Positions 1-8,285 are shown, counted from the first letter of the stretch. The stretch is DNA of 64,000 bases from GCA-002726655 sp046582185 (GCA_046582185.1 JAYGEX010000043.1:1-64000), one strand, 5' to 3'. Notes: generated from the letters alone by a model not told the origin. Numbers and translations: made by a program.

Positions 1-11
1 ACCCCTGAGGT

Positions 12-335
12 CTACTTTTTGTGCTTTTGTTGGCTCTGTTTAAAACGATATGAGTCGTTCTTTGTTTCGATTATTGAGCAATGGTGGGTGATTCTATCCA
101 GCAATGCCGTGGTCATTTTGGCATCCCCAAAAACACTCACCCATTCGCCAAAATCAAGGTTTGTTGTGATGATCAAACTCGTTTTCCCATAAAGTTTACT
201 GATTAAATGGAACAACAACGCGCCGCCAGATTTAGGGAACGGGATGTAACCCAGCTCATCCATGATGACGCAATCTACCAGCTGCAACCTTCTCACCAGA
301 GACCCTTGCCGGCCCTCCGCCTGCTCCTTGAATAG
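12..335 (-). pseudogene. istB: IS21-family helper ATPase IstB, 3' remnant
   Basis: This is the C-terminal part of an IstB-type AAA+ ATPase, the transposition helper of IS21-family elements. Seen: the Walker B region 'VDCVIMDELGYIPF', then 'SLIITTNLDFGEW' and 'ALLDRITHHC', all typical of IstB, ending at a TAG at 12-14. About 108 residues remain of a protein that is usually near 250; the Walker A half and the partner gene istA are missing. Just upstream of the break lies IS21-type terminal sequence (337-383), so the element seems to have lost its interior and kept one end plus the tail of istB. Not expected to be functional. Confidence 0.85.
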
Positions 336-336
336 G

Positions 337-383
337 TGGGTCAATTTTAAGTGCCAATTACCCACCAAAGTGGGTCAGTTTTA
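337..383. repeat. IS21-type terminal repeats
   Basis: Two near-identical 13-mers, TGGGTCAATTTTA (337-349) and TGGGTCAGTTTTA (371-383), lie 34 bp apart in direct orientation. Spaced 'TGGGTCAnTTTTA' boxes are typical of the transposase-binding ends of IS21 elements. They abut the broken 5' side of the istB remnant, so they mark the surviving end of the element. From here to 620 I see no gene or other structure. Confidence 0.6.
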
Positions 384-620
384 CATGCTCATTAACAAGC
401 AAGCAATTAAACGAGTCCAGTAACCGAATAGTAAGTGGATTCAATTCAATTGACAGGCATGCAATTGAAGAAACTGCTGCCGGTTTAATGTTCCCGGGGA
501 GTGCTGCTTAAATTGTACACGCGAGTCATGTGCTGAACCGTCAACTTCTCCCTGGACGATAATGGCACCAAAATCTTGTAGACTTTTAACTAACTTGTAT
601 CAACGTAGTATCAGATAAGA

Positions 621-1118
621 ATGTCAAACTCTACGAAAATCGTAGAATGCGCCATGCCTGATGGTTCGGTGGTTTACACCAATTTAGGCTGTAGTGGCTT
701 TACAAACTCGTCGCCGTCTATTGTTGAAATTGATTCTGTTAATAAAGACCAGCAGACATATGTTGCAAACGATTATGGGTGGGGAGGGTTAAGCCTGTCC
801 TTGTTAATTCCATGTATCTACATTGGAATGAGCATTGTCAGCTTTCTCCTCTATTGGCAGGATAAAAATAGGGCCATAGAAAAGCTATGGCGAATACCTG
901 AGAATACTATGCATCTGTTTGATCTCTTAGGCGGGTGGATTGGTGGCTTTCTTGGGCAAAAGATATTTCGCCATAAGACCAGAAAGATAAAGTATAGGAT
1001 TATCTATTGGATGACGGTTGTAGCGAATATTGTAATTTTTGTTGATTGGCATAACGGTTTTCCATTACTCCTACGCATCAAGCTTCTATGGTTGATAGCT
1101 AGGAGCTTTTACTGTTAA
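621..1118 (+). CDS. DUF1294 membrane protein with DUF4124-like N-terminus
   Basis: A 165-residue membrane protein of unknown function. Residues 1-30 ('IVECAMPDGSVVYTNLGC') resemble the short DUF4124 motif found in exported proteins, but no signal peptide precedes it. Residues about 53-165 carry a DUF1294-like core: a transmembrane stretch, 'YWQDKNRAIEKLWRIPE', then 'HLFDLLGGWIGGFLGQKIFRHKTRK' (cited here only in part as a family signature) and two more hydrophobic stretches. That order (DK.A, RIPE, GG..G, RHKT.K) is the DUF1294 pattern. The gene stands alone between mobile-element scraps, so context gives no hint of its job. Confidence 0.7.
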   Translation: MSNSTKIVECAMPDGSVVYTNLGCSGFTNSSPSIVEIDSVNKDQQTYVANDYGWGGLSLSLLIPCIYIGMSIVSFLLYWQDKNRAIEKLWRIPENTMHLFDLLGGWIGGFLGQKIFRHKTRKIKYRIIYWMTVVANIVIFVDWHNGFPLLLRIKLLWLIARSFYC

Positions 1119-1264
1119 CACACAAGCACTTTGATCCGGATGGTTCGCTGAAAAATCAGGAATAGGCTGTCCGGAGTTGGCCGTTTGCATCATTTTTAGC
1201 TACCTTTGGTACATGTCAGCTAACGAAGGCAAACCAGACCTGATCATTCACACCTGATTAATCT

Positions 1265-1390
1265 TTGATTGAATACAAGCCGCATAAGGCTTGGAACAAA
1301 GGAAAACCTGTTGGTCACACAAAGCTGGAAAGTACATTTAGATATTTAGCGCCTAAATTTTTCAAGAACATCAGCAATTACCGTACTTGA
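1265..1390 (+). pseudogene. Tyrosine recombinase remnant, internally deleted
   Basis: An open stretch of 41 codons joins what look like two distant parts of a phage-type integrase. The first part, 'YKPHKAWNKGKPVG', resembles the start of a proteobacterial integrase family. The second, 'GHTKLESTFRYL', resembles the C-terminal box that carries the catalytic tyrosine ('LGHTKLESTVRYLG' in intact relatives, from memory). The catalytic core between them is absent. I read this as an internal deletion scar. The assignment rests on short motifs only. The rest of 1119-1442 shows nothing else. Confidence 0.4.
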
Positions 1391-1442
1391 CCAATCTAGA
1401 AAATATGATTTATTTGGCTTATCCTCTGAGTTAGGTACATCA

Positions 1443-1817
1443 TTATGGGGTCAACGCGGAAAGCAGGAGATCCTTATATTTTTGATATCCCGGCATCTGC
1501 TCTTCGCTAAGAAACTTCTCCATGGTTGAGTCCATATTGCGCACAAGTTTTTTGTTCTTGCGTTTTATCGTACGCTCTATGCCTGTTGTGTTATTTCCAC
1601 TAAGGACTTTGGTGACCATCGCATTGAGATCAGATAAATACGTCGACACTGCCTGCCGGAATTGAGGTACTTGATCTTCACTCATACGTATTTCCATTGA
1701 CGCCTTAACAACATCAGGCTGTGCCCATGGCAGGATTTTTTCAGCTGCTTGAACACTCACATTAACGAAGAAAGCTATTGCAAAAACAAAACGTAAACCT
1801 ATTTTCACCATTTTCAT
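1443..1817 (-). CDS. Small exported protein of unknown function
   Basis: A 124-residue protein with a clear Sec signal peptide (residues 1-26, ending near 'SVQA-AEK'), so the mature part should be periplasmic. The mature chain is charged and largely helical, with a lysine-rich centre ('IKRKNKKLVRN'). The start at 1817 is chosen because GGAAGAG lies about 7 nt upstream and the signal peptide begins there. The reading frame stays open for another 300 bases upstream, but that part is an unrelated gene remnant. I do not recognise the family. Confidence 0.6.
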   Translation of the reverse strand: MKMVKIGLRFVFAIAFFVNVSVQAAEKILPWAQPDVVKASMEIRMSEDQVPQFRQAVSTYLSDLNAMVTKVLSGNNTTGIERTIKRKNKKLVRNMDSTMEKFLSEEQMPGYQKYKDLLLSALTP

Positions 1818-1994
1818 TACGTGCTCTTCCTTATCCATAAAAAATGAACTTATGTTGATGCTAACAATCGCCAGACAAGATTCACCCATCGAGAATAGCC
1901 CAGCTTGGTTACCGCCACAATGCGATTTATCAACAGCAATTACACAACAACCGCACCGATTATACGAGGATAATACCTCATGAATTTGCGGCGC

Positions 1995-2175
1995 ATCACG
2001 ATCAAAGCCTGGCTCAACGTAGGGGTCGTCGACATAATGTGAGAAGTCACCCTTCACTTCGATGTATTGATCGTTGCCATCATCGCGAACGCGCTTGTCT
2101 CGTTCTGCGCGGTACTTATCTCGCAACGCGTCGGCATCAAAATCATAGGCGTTGTTGCTATCTGTTACTGCTATT
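1995..2175 (-). pseudogene. Flavoprotein (Baeyer-Villiger type) monooxygenase, N-terminal remnant
   Basis: About 55 codons read 'DFDADALRDKYRAERDKR', then 'DGNDQYIEVKGDF' and 'HYVDDPYVEPGF'. This is the conserved leader that precedes the FAD-binding GxGxxG motif in a family of NAD(P)/FAD-dependent monooxygenases related to cyclohexanone monooxygenase. After 'EPGFDRDAPQ' the similarity stops and the FAD motif never appears, so over 90% of the gene is lost. A purine-rich Shine-Dalgarno-like run precedes the frame, but the codon at the expected start is ATA. The remnant lies downstream of tetR on the same strand. Confidence 0.6.
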
Positions 2176-2267
2176 TGCTTCTCTCCCCTCTCTAAATCTC
2201 TCTAAAGCTAAAATAATCTAACCAAAACAATGCTCAGGACCGACCAATCAGCCAACCCTGACTGTTA

Positions 2268-2870
2268 TCACAACAATCTCATTAGAGTGGCTTCAACCAC
2301 CACTTTCGCTCGCTTAACAGACAGTTTCTGGACTGTACGCAACCGCTCCCAGCTTTCCCAACTGGTAATACTATCAATACCGAGTAACACATCTGCAGCT
2401 TGTTCTAATTCAGACATCTCAGCAGCAAACAGCCGCTGGATCTGGGAATAAAACCATTTCTCGTTCATGCTAAGGAGATTATCAACTAATTTCGAAACTC
2501 TCCTGCGGCCCACCGCGTGACGCCTCACGTTGCCTATTTTTTCGTAAAATCTTGATCGCAACTTTACAAGTTGCCTAACGCGCTCACTCAATGGCAGTTG
2601 GATGGGAACATCCACAAAATACTCACGTAGCTGCTCTACTCGCCAGGTTAACACTGCGATATGAATGGCTTCTAAATCTCCATAAAGGCGGAACAAAGTA
2701 CTTGTCGACACTCCGGACCGCTTTGAGATCATTTGCGCCGTGGGATGGCTTTCTCCGTCCTCCAAAAACTTCAAGAATGCCTCAGCCACCAGCTTTCGGT
2801 TTTTCTCTGCGCGCAGATTGCGGCCATCCAGTTTGGGTTTATCGTTGATTGCTACATCAGGTTTAGACAC
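2268..2870 (-). CDS. TetR/AcrR-family transcriptional regulator
   Basis: A 200-residue repressor-type protein. Residues about 20-70 form the TetR helix-turn-helix ('TAQMISKRSGVSTSTLFRLYGD'-like segment, with the usual V.T.T.F..F pattern slightly altered). The rest should be the helical ligand-binding and dimerisation domain. It starts at GTG 2868-2870, only 13 nt from a perfect inverted repeat that overlaps a promoter facing the GST genes. That layout fits autoregulation plus control of the divergent genes (inference). Part of its 5' end and the whole operator are copied again at 5500-5659. Confidence 0.85.
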   Translation of the reverse strand: MSKPDVAINDKPKLDGRNLRAEKNRKLVAEAFLKFLEDGESHPTAQMISKRSGVSTSTLFRLYGDLEAIHIAVLTWRVEQLREYFVDVPIQLPLSERVRQLVKLRSRFYEKIGNVRRHAVGRRRVSKLVDNLLSMNEKWFYSQIQRLFAAEMSELEQAADVLLGIDSITSWESWERLRTVQKLSVKRAKVVVEATLMRLL

Positions 2871-2953
2871 TTTAACAAATCTATTGGGATTGACAGTCCC
2901 AATATAACATACAATATTGGCATTGAAAACATATTCGTAATAGTTGCTGGCGG
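2843..2953. repeat. Duplicated tetR promoter segment, copy 1
   Basis: These 111 bases, containing the start of tetR and its operator, recur at 5549-5659 with only a few mismatches. A further 51 bases inside tetR (2526-2576) recur just before that copy at 5500-5548. The second copy therefore equals this locus with about 266 bp (2577-2842) removed. Confidence 0.9.
2883..2918 (+). promoter_or_regulatory. TetR-type operator overlapping a sigma-70 promoter
   Basis: A perfect inverted repeat, ATTGGGA-N7-TCCCAAT (2883-2903), contains a consensus -35 box TTGACA (2890-2895) in its centre. A -10-like AATATT follows after 17 nt (2913-2918). A repressor bound at the palindrome would block the promoter. 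It faces the GST-family genes and lies next to the tetR start. The same 21 bases recur unchanged at 5589-5609. Confidence 0.7.
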
Positions 2954-2999
2954 GTTTAGCGGCGTCGAGCGAATAAAAGATTTAAAACGAGGAGAAAAG

Positions 3000-3116
3000 A
3001 TGGGTCCTGTTACTTTGTATGGCGTGCCATTTTCATTATTCACTGGCAGAGCACGAAGTTATCTTATTAAGAGGCATATACCCATATACAACTTGGATCG
3101 TTTCAAGCGTCCATGA
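3000..3116 (+). pseudogene. GST-family protein, N-terminal remnant
   Basis: A 38-codon frame with a good ribosome-binding site (GAGGAG, about 5 nt upstream) reads 'MGPVTLYGVPFSLFTGRARSYLIKRHIP'-like residues; the thioredoxin-fold opening 'VTLYGVP.S..T..ARSYL' is typical of GST N-terminal domains. It breaks off after about 30 recognisable residues and stops at a TGA. It is the first frame after the TetR-operated promoter, so the original first gene of this operon was probably a third GST. Confidence 0.6.
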
Positions 3117-3157
3117 ATTAAGTTACGATCAGCAATTCTCGATTAGGAGCACAAAGT

Positions 3158-4003
3158 ATGTCCGAAGAAAACCAATATGTCCCGCCAGCGGTGTGGAAGT
3201 GGAACCAAGACGCGGTCAATAAGTTCAGTAATATTAATAGACCTGTGTCTGGCGCAATAGAAGAGAAAACGCTACCTGTCGGTGTGCATCCTTTGCAGCT
3301 CTACTCACTTGGCACACCCAATGGCGTGAAAGTTACCATCATGCTGGAAGAATTGTTGGCACTGGGAAAGACCGAAGCCGAGTACGATGCGCACCTGATT
3401 AATATTGGTGATGGCTCGCAGTTTGGCAGTGATTTTGTAGCCATTAATCCCAACTCGAAAATTCCTGCGTTGTTAGACAGAAGTGCAACGCCTCCTATCA
3501 GAATTTTCGAATCCGGGGCCATGCTGATCTATCTAGCGGAAAAGTTTGATGCGTTTTATCCCAAAGACCCCGCACAACGTGCAGAGTGCTTGTCGTGGTT
3601 GATGTGGCAAATGGGCAGCGCCCCTTATCTCGGTGGTGGCTTCGGACATTTCTATGCTTACGCACCTGAAAAGCTTGAGTACCCCATCGATCGATTTGCC
3701 ATGGAAATTAAGCGTCAGCTAGACGTCTTGGATAAGAATTTATCAAACAACAAGTTCCTCTGTGGAGACGAATATACCATCGCAGATATTGCGACCTATC
3801 CTTGGTATGGCGCTTGCGTCTTGCACAACATATATTCTGCCGCCGAATTCCTTGATGTCGAAAGTTATACGCATGTGATTCGCTGGGCGAAAGAAATTGA
3901 GGCGCGGCCTGCTGTTCAACGTGGACGCCGAGTTAACCGACCTTGGGGACCTGAAGAGACACGTGTAGTAGAACGTCATAGTGCTAGCGACTTCGACGTC
4001 TAA
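3158..4003 (+). CDS. yghU: YghU-like glutathione S-transferase / disulfide-bond reductase
   Basis: A 281-residue nu-class glutathione transferase, very close to E. coli YghU (288 residues) along its whole length. Seen: 'NRPVSG', 'EKTLPVG.HPLQLYSLGTPNG', 'NPNSKIPAL', 'GGGFGHFY.YAP', 'GDEYTIADIA' and the C-terminal 'ERH.ASDF'. YghU and YfcG bind two glutathione molecules and reduce disulfides or organic peroxides in the cytoplasm rather than relying on a Tyr/Ser/Cys nucleophile. Start at ATG 3158 after AGGAGC. It is the first intact gene downstream of the TetR-operated promoter and is probably induced when TetR is released. Confidence 0.93.
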   Translation: MSEENQYVPPAVWKWNQDAVNKFSNINRPVSGAIEEKTLPVGVHPLQLYSLGTPNGVKVTIMLEELLALGKTEAEYDAHLINIGDGSQFGSDFVAINPNSKIPALLDRSATPPIRIFESGAMLIYLAEKFDAFYPKDPAQRAECLSWLMWQMGSAPYLGGGFGHFYAYAPEKLEYPIDRFAMEIKRQLDVLDKNLSNNKFLCGDEYTIADIATYPWYGACVLHNIYSAAEFLDVESYTHVIRWAKEIEARPAVQRGRRVNRPWGPEETRVVERHSASDFDV

Positions 4004-4071
4004 ACGAGAGCTCTAAACGAAAGCTCTAAACAAGAGAGCCAAAACACCACTTATGTCTGAAGGAGTACATC

Positions 4072-4890
4072 ATGACCGCATCAAATAACACGAGTGCAAC
4101 GCCGGAATTCATCACCCTTGATGAAGCGGCGGCAATGACCACCGGGACCAGGGTGACGTTCATCCCTGGCATGCCTGCCTTGTATGCTGAAGCCCTAAAA
4201 AACATCTGTTACGCGAAAGGTGTGCCGCTCATCCGTGCGCTGCATCCGATGATGGGCGTTGATAAGGCCACCGGACAGGACCGGCAGGCGCGGCTCCTTG
4301 AACTCACCAGCCAGACCAGCCTGCCGACCATGTTCCACAACGATGAGCGACCTAGAAACGTCTGGACCGAACAGCTCGCTCTGGCAGAAAGCATTGGATC
4401 AGAAGACAGTCCCAAGCTAATACCTGATGACTTTGAAGAGCGAGTCACCATGTACGGGCTGTGCGCCATCGTCCTGGGAGAAGACGGTTTCGTCTGGAAT
4501 ATGAGGATCCTTGGGGATAGCCCACTCGGGCGCAAGTATGGCTACAGCGAGGACGCCAGCACCTCGGCACCAAAGAAAATGGCAGAGATTATCGACTTGA
4601 TTGCCCGTCGCCTGGAAGCTCAGGAAAAGGTTGGTTCGCGCTACCTGGTGGGCGACTCGGTTTCAGCCGCTGACATCTACTGGGCGACCATGAGTATGAG
4701 CTTGCTGGTTCCGCCACCCGAAATTATGCCGGTGACCAAGCAGAACCAGGGCATGTTGAAGTACTTCTCGAGGAATGTTGGTATTCCCGGTATTGCTGAG
4801 GTGCTGACCGACAGGATTGAAGCCCATCAACGGTACATCCTGACCACATACTGCGAAACACCTGCGGTGCTTGGTGGTGATGCTGTCTAG
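4072..4890 (+). CDS. Glutathione S-transferase family protein
   Basis: A 272-residue cytoplasmic protein. Residues about 20-110 look like a divergent thioredoxin-fold domain ending in 'TSQTSLPTMFHNDERPRN'-type substrate-site sequence, where a cis-proline 'LPTMF' is visible. Residues about 110-260 form the all-helical GST C-terminal domain, with 'RYLVGDSVSAADIYWATM' as the conserved N-capping box (S.AD). It follows yghU by 68 bp and has its own site GAAGGAG before ATG 4072. It probably shares the TetR-controlled transcript. Its substrate is unknown. Confidence 0.75.
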   Translation: MTASNNTSATPEFITLDEAAAMTTGTRVTFIPGMPALYAEALKNICYAKGVPLIRALHPMMGVDKATGQDRQARLLELTSQTSLPTMFHNDERPRNVWTEQLALAESIGSEDSPKLIPDDFEERVTMYGLCAIVLGEDGFVWNMRILGDSPLGRKYGYSEDASTSAPKKMAEIIDLIARRLEAQEKVGSRYLVGDSVSAADIYWATMSMSLLVPPPEIMPVTKQNQGMLKYFSRNVGIPGIAEVLTDRIEAHQRYILTTYCETPAVLGGDAV

Positions 4891-5062
4891 TTGAAGGGCG
4901 CCGCCGGGGATCGGCTGTATCTTTGGGGTCAGGACCAAGTGCCAGGTCCAACTGAAGGGGTAGAACGCGAGCAGGATCAATCCATCGCTCTTAAACCCAG
5001 AGAGCCTGCCCCTTGGTCTCAAGCGTCTCCGGTGTTGCTTTCTTTGCTTAGCCCATTCAGAT

Positions 5063-5359
5063 CTAAACCCGGGCACCTTCAAATGTTGCATTACCAAAAG
5101 AGCCGAGTTTCACACTACCCGAAATTTTGTCACCATCAACTTCTGCTGAAAAATCAAGTTCCATCGCCATAGGCTGCATCACTTTTACAGTCCATGTCAG
5201 CGTATTACCTTCGGCTGTGCCGCCAACAAATTCTTGCACGCCTTGCGGCCCAGCGAACTGACCTGACAAATCATCACCACTTGAATCAAGTGTGAGAGTT
5301 GCGTCTTGAGACCCCATGGGCGAGTTCACTGTCACTTTCCAATCACCATCAATACTCAT
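5063..5359 (-). CDS. Small beta-rich protein, cytosolic paralogue of the 8286-8669 product
   Basis: A 98-residue protein with alternating beta-strand pattern and many glycines: 'GDWKVTVNSPMGSQDATLTL', 'LSGQFAGPQG', 'NTLTWTVKVMQPM', 'GDKISGSVKLG' and 'ATFEGAR'. No signal peptide is present. The spacing of G-W, SP.G, L.G, NT, PM, D.D..G and F.G matches the exported protein at 8286-8669, so I regard them as paralogues with a lipocalin-like or small beta-barrel fold (inference). It starts at 5359 and is convergent with the GST genes. Function unknown, although similar small proteins often accompany catabolic clusters. Confidence 0.65.
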   Translation of the reverse strand: MSIDGDWKVTVNSPMGSQDATLTLDSSGDDLSGQFAGPQGVQEFVGGTAEGNTLTWTVKVMQPMAMELDFSAEVDGDKISGSVKLGSFGNATFEGARV

Positions 5360-5499
5360 GTTTTACCCCTTTTAGTTTTTAATAATATAATTAGTTTTGA
5401 GCATAAGCGGGACAAACGCCCCACTCACATCCAACACACCTTAGAAACTAGACTCCTGGCAATCGCTTACCCGACGCCAGGCAATCCCAATGTGCTTAA

Positions 5500-5659
5500 C
5501 ACGTTGCCTATTTTTTCGTAAAATTGATCGCAACTTCACAAGTTGCCTCGTTGATTGCTACATCAGGTTTAGACACTTTAAAAAATCTATTGGGATTGAC
5601 AGTCCCAATATAACATGCAATATTGGCATTGAAAACATTTTCGTAATAGTTGCTGGCGG
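5500..5659. repeat. Duplicated tetR promoter segment, copy 2 (internally deleted)
   Basis: Bases 5500-5548 match the inside of tetR (2526-2576); bases 5549-5659 match the tetR start and operator (2843-2953). The 266 bp between them are gone, so no regulator is encoded here but the promoter/operator is whole. Confidence 0.9.
5589..5624 (+). promoter_or_regulatory. Second copy of the TetR operator and promoter
   Basis: ATTGGGA-N7-TCCCAAT (5589-5609) with TTGACA (5596-5601) inside is identical to 2883-2903; the AATATT at 17-nt spacing is kept (5619-5624). It faces the DUF3604 gene remnants and, about 400 bp on, the intact DUF3604 gene. Confidence 0.7.
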
Positions 5660-5887
5660 CAGCGGGCTATATTCGATGGTTATGCCTAGTTGGGGCGGGG
5701 CGTCGAATGCGAATACAGCTATTTATACGGAAAGGAAATGAGTTTTTTTACGCCCATGTGGCCTTCTCGCATAAAAGTGCCTGTTGCGATTGACCATACC
5801 TTGGATCAGGAATGCGGCACGGATGATGTCGTACTTTTTTCGAATTAACTTATTCAGCGGGGTTTAGGTGCCCATTAGGAGAGTGTG

Positions 5888-5977
5888 ATGTCCAAAAATA
5901 TGAGGATAGTAATGCGCGCCTGGTCTTCGCCGATTCAGTACGTGCCTGGTTCCGCAGAAGAGCAAGGCCAACAGTAG
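5888..5977 (+). pseudogene. DUF3604 gene, extreme 3' remnant
   Basis: A frame of 29 codons after GGAGAG contains 'RAWSSPIQYVPG', which matches the C-terminal end of the intact neighbour ('RAWSSPIHYLPK', ending at 8179). Only the last dozen residues are shared. It is most simply the tail of an older DUF3604 copy lost by deletion or recombination. Confidence 0.6.
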
Positions 5978-6028
5978 AATATGAACATACATAAGATAAT
6001 AAGACTTGACCATAGAAGGAATAACAAG

Positions 6029-8179
6029 ATGAATGGCATGAAGGATGTTGGAAGTAAAACAAAATATCTGGCAATGATAACCATGGGGCTACTCATAGCC
6101 TCATGTTCAGATGAGTCGTCTAACAGTTTAAGTTTTCCTGAAGATATGCATACTAATGAGCGCGCAATTGCTGATACTGCTCAATTTGATTTGGAGGCAC
6201 CAGCAACATTATCCTCCACCGCAAAAGTTTTTGAGACAGAAACCGAACTCCTCATACGCGAGCAACAACCATCCTCCGCCACAAACAGCAAAGCAACTGA
6301 AATACCAGCAGAACGCAAAGCGTACTTTGGCGACTTGCATGTGCATACCACCTACTCGCTCGATGCTTATGCTTTTGGCACGGTTGCTACGCCCTATGAT
6401 GCCTATCGTTTTGCGAAGGGTGAGGCGATTGCTAACCCAGCTGGATTCAAAATGCAGTTGTCACGCCCGATGGATTTCTACGCCGTGACGGATCATGGAA
6501 TGTTTTTGGGTGTGGTGAAAGCGGCTGCCGACACTAGAACAGAATTTTCAAAAAATGAATTCTCTGAGCCGTATCATGATCTGAATGCGCCTGAAAACAT
6601 GGGCGCTGATTTGTTTAGTATTTTGAAGCGGTTCTCAACTTTTGGTCCATTCTTGCCTAGTGCAGTTGAGCAGATGGCCTCGGGGGAGTTGGATCGTAAC
6701 GAAGTGCTCGGCGTCATCCGCAGTGCATGGAGTGACACCATCGATGCTGCAGACCAGTTTAACGATCCCGGCAACTTCACCACCTTTGCAGCTTACGAAT
6801 ATACTACCTTCAGTGCGGATATGGGTAACTTGCACCGAAACGTTGTATTTGAAGGAACAGATCAACTGCCGCGGGAACCCTTTTCTCGTACTCATTCCGT
6901 TAACCCTGAGGATCTTTGGCAGTGGATGGACGAGCTAAGAGCGAAAGGTGTTGAGAGCCTGGCGATACCTCATAACTCAAATGGCTCTAACGGCCAGATG
7001 TTTAAGCTTGTCGATTGGGCTGGGAATCCGTTGGATGATGATTACACGAAGCAGCGCATCCGAAATGAACCTCTTGTTGAAATTACTCAAATAAAGGGCA
7101 CATCGGAAACGCACCCGATTCTATCGTCGCGGGATGAGTGGGCAGGTTTTGAGATCATGCCTTATCGAGTAGCGACTAATGCCTTAAGTCAGCTTGAAGG
7201 ATCTTACGTGCGTGACGCATTGTTAAACGGCATAGCATTGGAGCAAGAGGGTATAACGAACCCTTATCAATTTGGCTTTATCGGCTCAAGCGATACGCAT
7301 TCAGGCGCAAGCCAAAACGTTGAGTCAAACTTCGTTTCAAAATTGGGTTTGCTGTCAAGTACGGCAGAACAGCGAGGATCCGTGCCGCAAACCGGCCTCG
7401 CAGCTGAGTTTGGCTACCTGGCCATGAAGGTAATGGGACGCGGCAGTTCGCGAATTAAAATTAACGGCGACATTTATAGCGGCGGTGCGGCCCCTACGTT
7501 TGGTGCTTCAGGATTAGCAGCAGCATGGGCAGAAGAAAACACGAGAGAATCACTTTATAGCGCTTTTCGAAGAAAAGAAGTGTTTGCGACTTCAGGGCCA
7601 CGCATGCAAGTGCGCTTTTTCGCGGGTTACGGTTTTGATGAGAGCATGCTTACCGCAGCCGATGGGATTGAACAAGCTTATGCGGCAGGTGTGAGTATGG
7701 GTGGCACTCTTTTATTTAACAACTCTACTGATGATGAACTAGTAGTTAAGCCTTCCGCGCCGGGGTTTATCGTCATGGCCTCAGCAGACCTGGAAAGCGC
7801 GCCGTTGCAGCGATTACAAATTGTAAAAGGCTGGGTTGACGCGGATGGTACCCACGAGGAAGTGATTGATGTTGCCTGTGCGGGCGGTGCAAACGTGAAT
7901 TTAGAAACAAACCGTTGCCCTGACAATGGTGCAAAGGTGGATATCAGTGATTGTTCTATAAACGCCGAAACAGGATCAGGTCAACTATCTGCGTTATGGC
8001 ATGATCCAGAGTTTAGGGCGCAGCAGCGCGCTTTTTACTATGCGCGTGTCATTGAGAATCCAACCTGTCGCTGGTCAACCTGGGATGCGAATCGCGCTGG
8101 CGTTTCGCCACGTCCTGATCTTCCTACTACGATCCAGGAACGTGCCTGGTCCTCACCTATTCATTACTTACCAAAATAG
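6029..8179 (+). CDS. DUF3604 (PHP-like) lipoprotein
   Basis: A 716-residue exported protein. Residues 1-26 form a lipoprotein signal with lipobox 'LIAS-C26', so it should be membrane-anchored. After a low-complexity linker rich in Ser, Ala and Glu, the DUF3604 domain starts at 'YFGDLHVHTTYSLDAY' (H104, H106), followed by 'FYAVTDHG', 'AIPHNSN' and 'GSSDTHSG'. These are metal-binding boxes of PHP-type phosphoesterases; the reaction of this family is not known to me. ATG 6029 is preferred over 5981 because AGAAGGA precedes it and the signal peptide begins there. The duplicated TetR operator lies upstream, so it is probably co-regulated with the GSTs. Confidence 0.88.
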   Translation: MNGMKDVGSKTKYLAMITMGLLIASCSDESSNSLSFPEDMHTNERAIADTAQFDLEAPATLSSTAKVFETETELLIREQQPSSATNSKATEIPAERKAYFGDLHVHTTYSLDAYAFGTVATPYDAYRFAKGEAIANPAGFKMQLSRPMDFYAVTDHGMFLGVVKAAADTRTEFSKNEFSEPYHDLNAPENMGADLFSILKRFSTFGPFLPSAVEQMASGELDRNEVLGVIRSAWSDTIDAADQFNDPGNFTTFAAYEYTTFSADMGNLHRNVVFEGTDQLPREPFSRTHSVNPEDLWQWMDELRAKGVESLAIPHNSNGSNGQMFKLVDWAGNPLDDDYTKQRIRNEPLVEITQIKGTSETHPILSSRDEWAGFEIMPYRVATNALSQLEGSYVRDALLNGIALEQEGITNPYQFGFIGSSDTHSGASQNVESNFVSKLGLLSSTAEQRGSVPQTGLAAEFGYLAMKVMGRGSSRIKINGDIYSGGAAPTFGASGLAAAWAEENTRESLYSAFRRKEVFATSGPRMQVRFFAGYGFDESMLTAADGIEQAYAAGVSMGGTLLFNNSTDDELVVKPSAPGFIVMASADLESAPLQRLQIVKGWVDADGTHEEVIDVACAGGANVNLETNRCPDNGAKVDISDCSINAETGSGQLSALWHDPEFRAQQRAFYYARVIENPTCRWSTWDANRAGVSPRPDLPTTIQERAWSSPIHYLPK

Positions 8180-8285
8180 GTAAGGGCGTGGTTCGTCAAA
8201 AAGAAGGATCGTCAATGGGCTTTCAGATCAGATTTAACAATTCGAAATCCCGCCCATATAGTTATATTTCATACTGGAGAAAACA

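Noticed and set aside
1443..2126. One 227-residue protein on the minus strand
   Set aside because: The frame is open by chance across two unrelated parts: a monooxygenase N-terminal remnant and a separate exported protein that has its own ribosome site and signal peptide at 1817.
5738..5848. A 36-codon frame downstream of the second TetR operator
   Set aside because: It has a purine-rich upstream run, but no recognisable similarity and no unusual composition; too little to call a gene.
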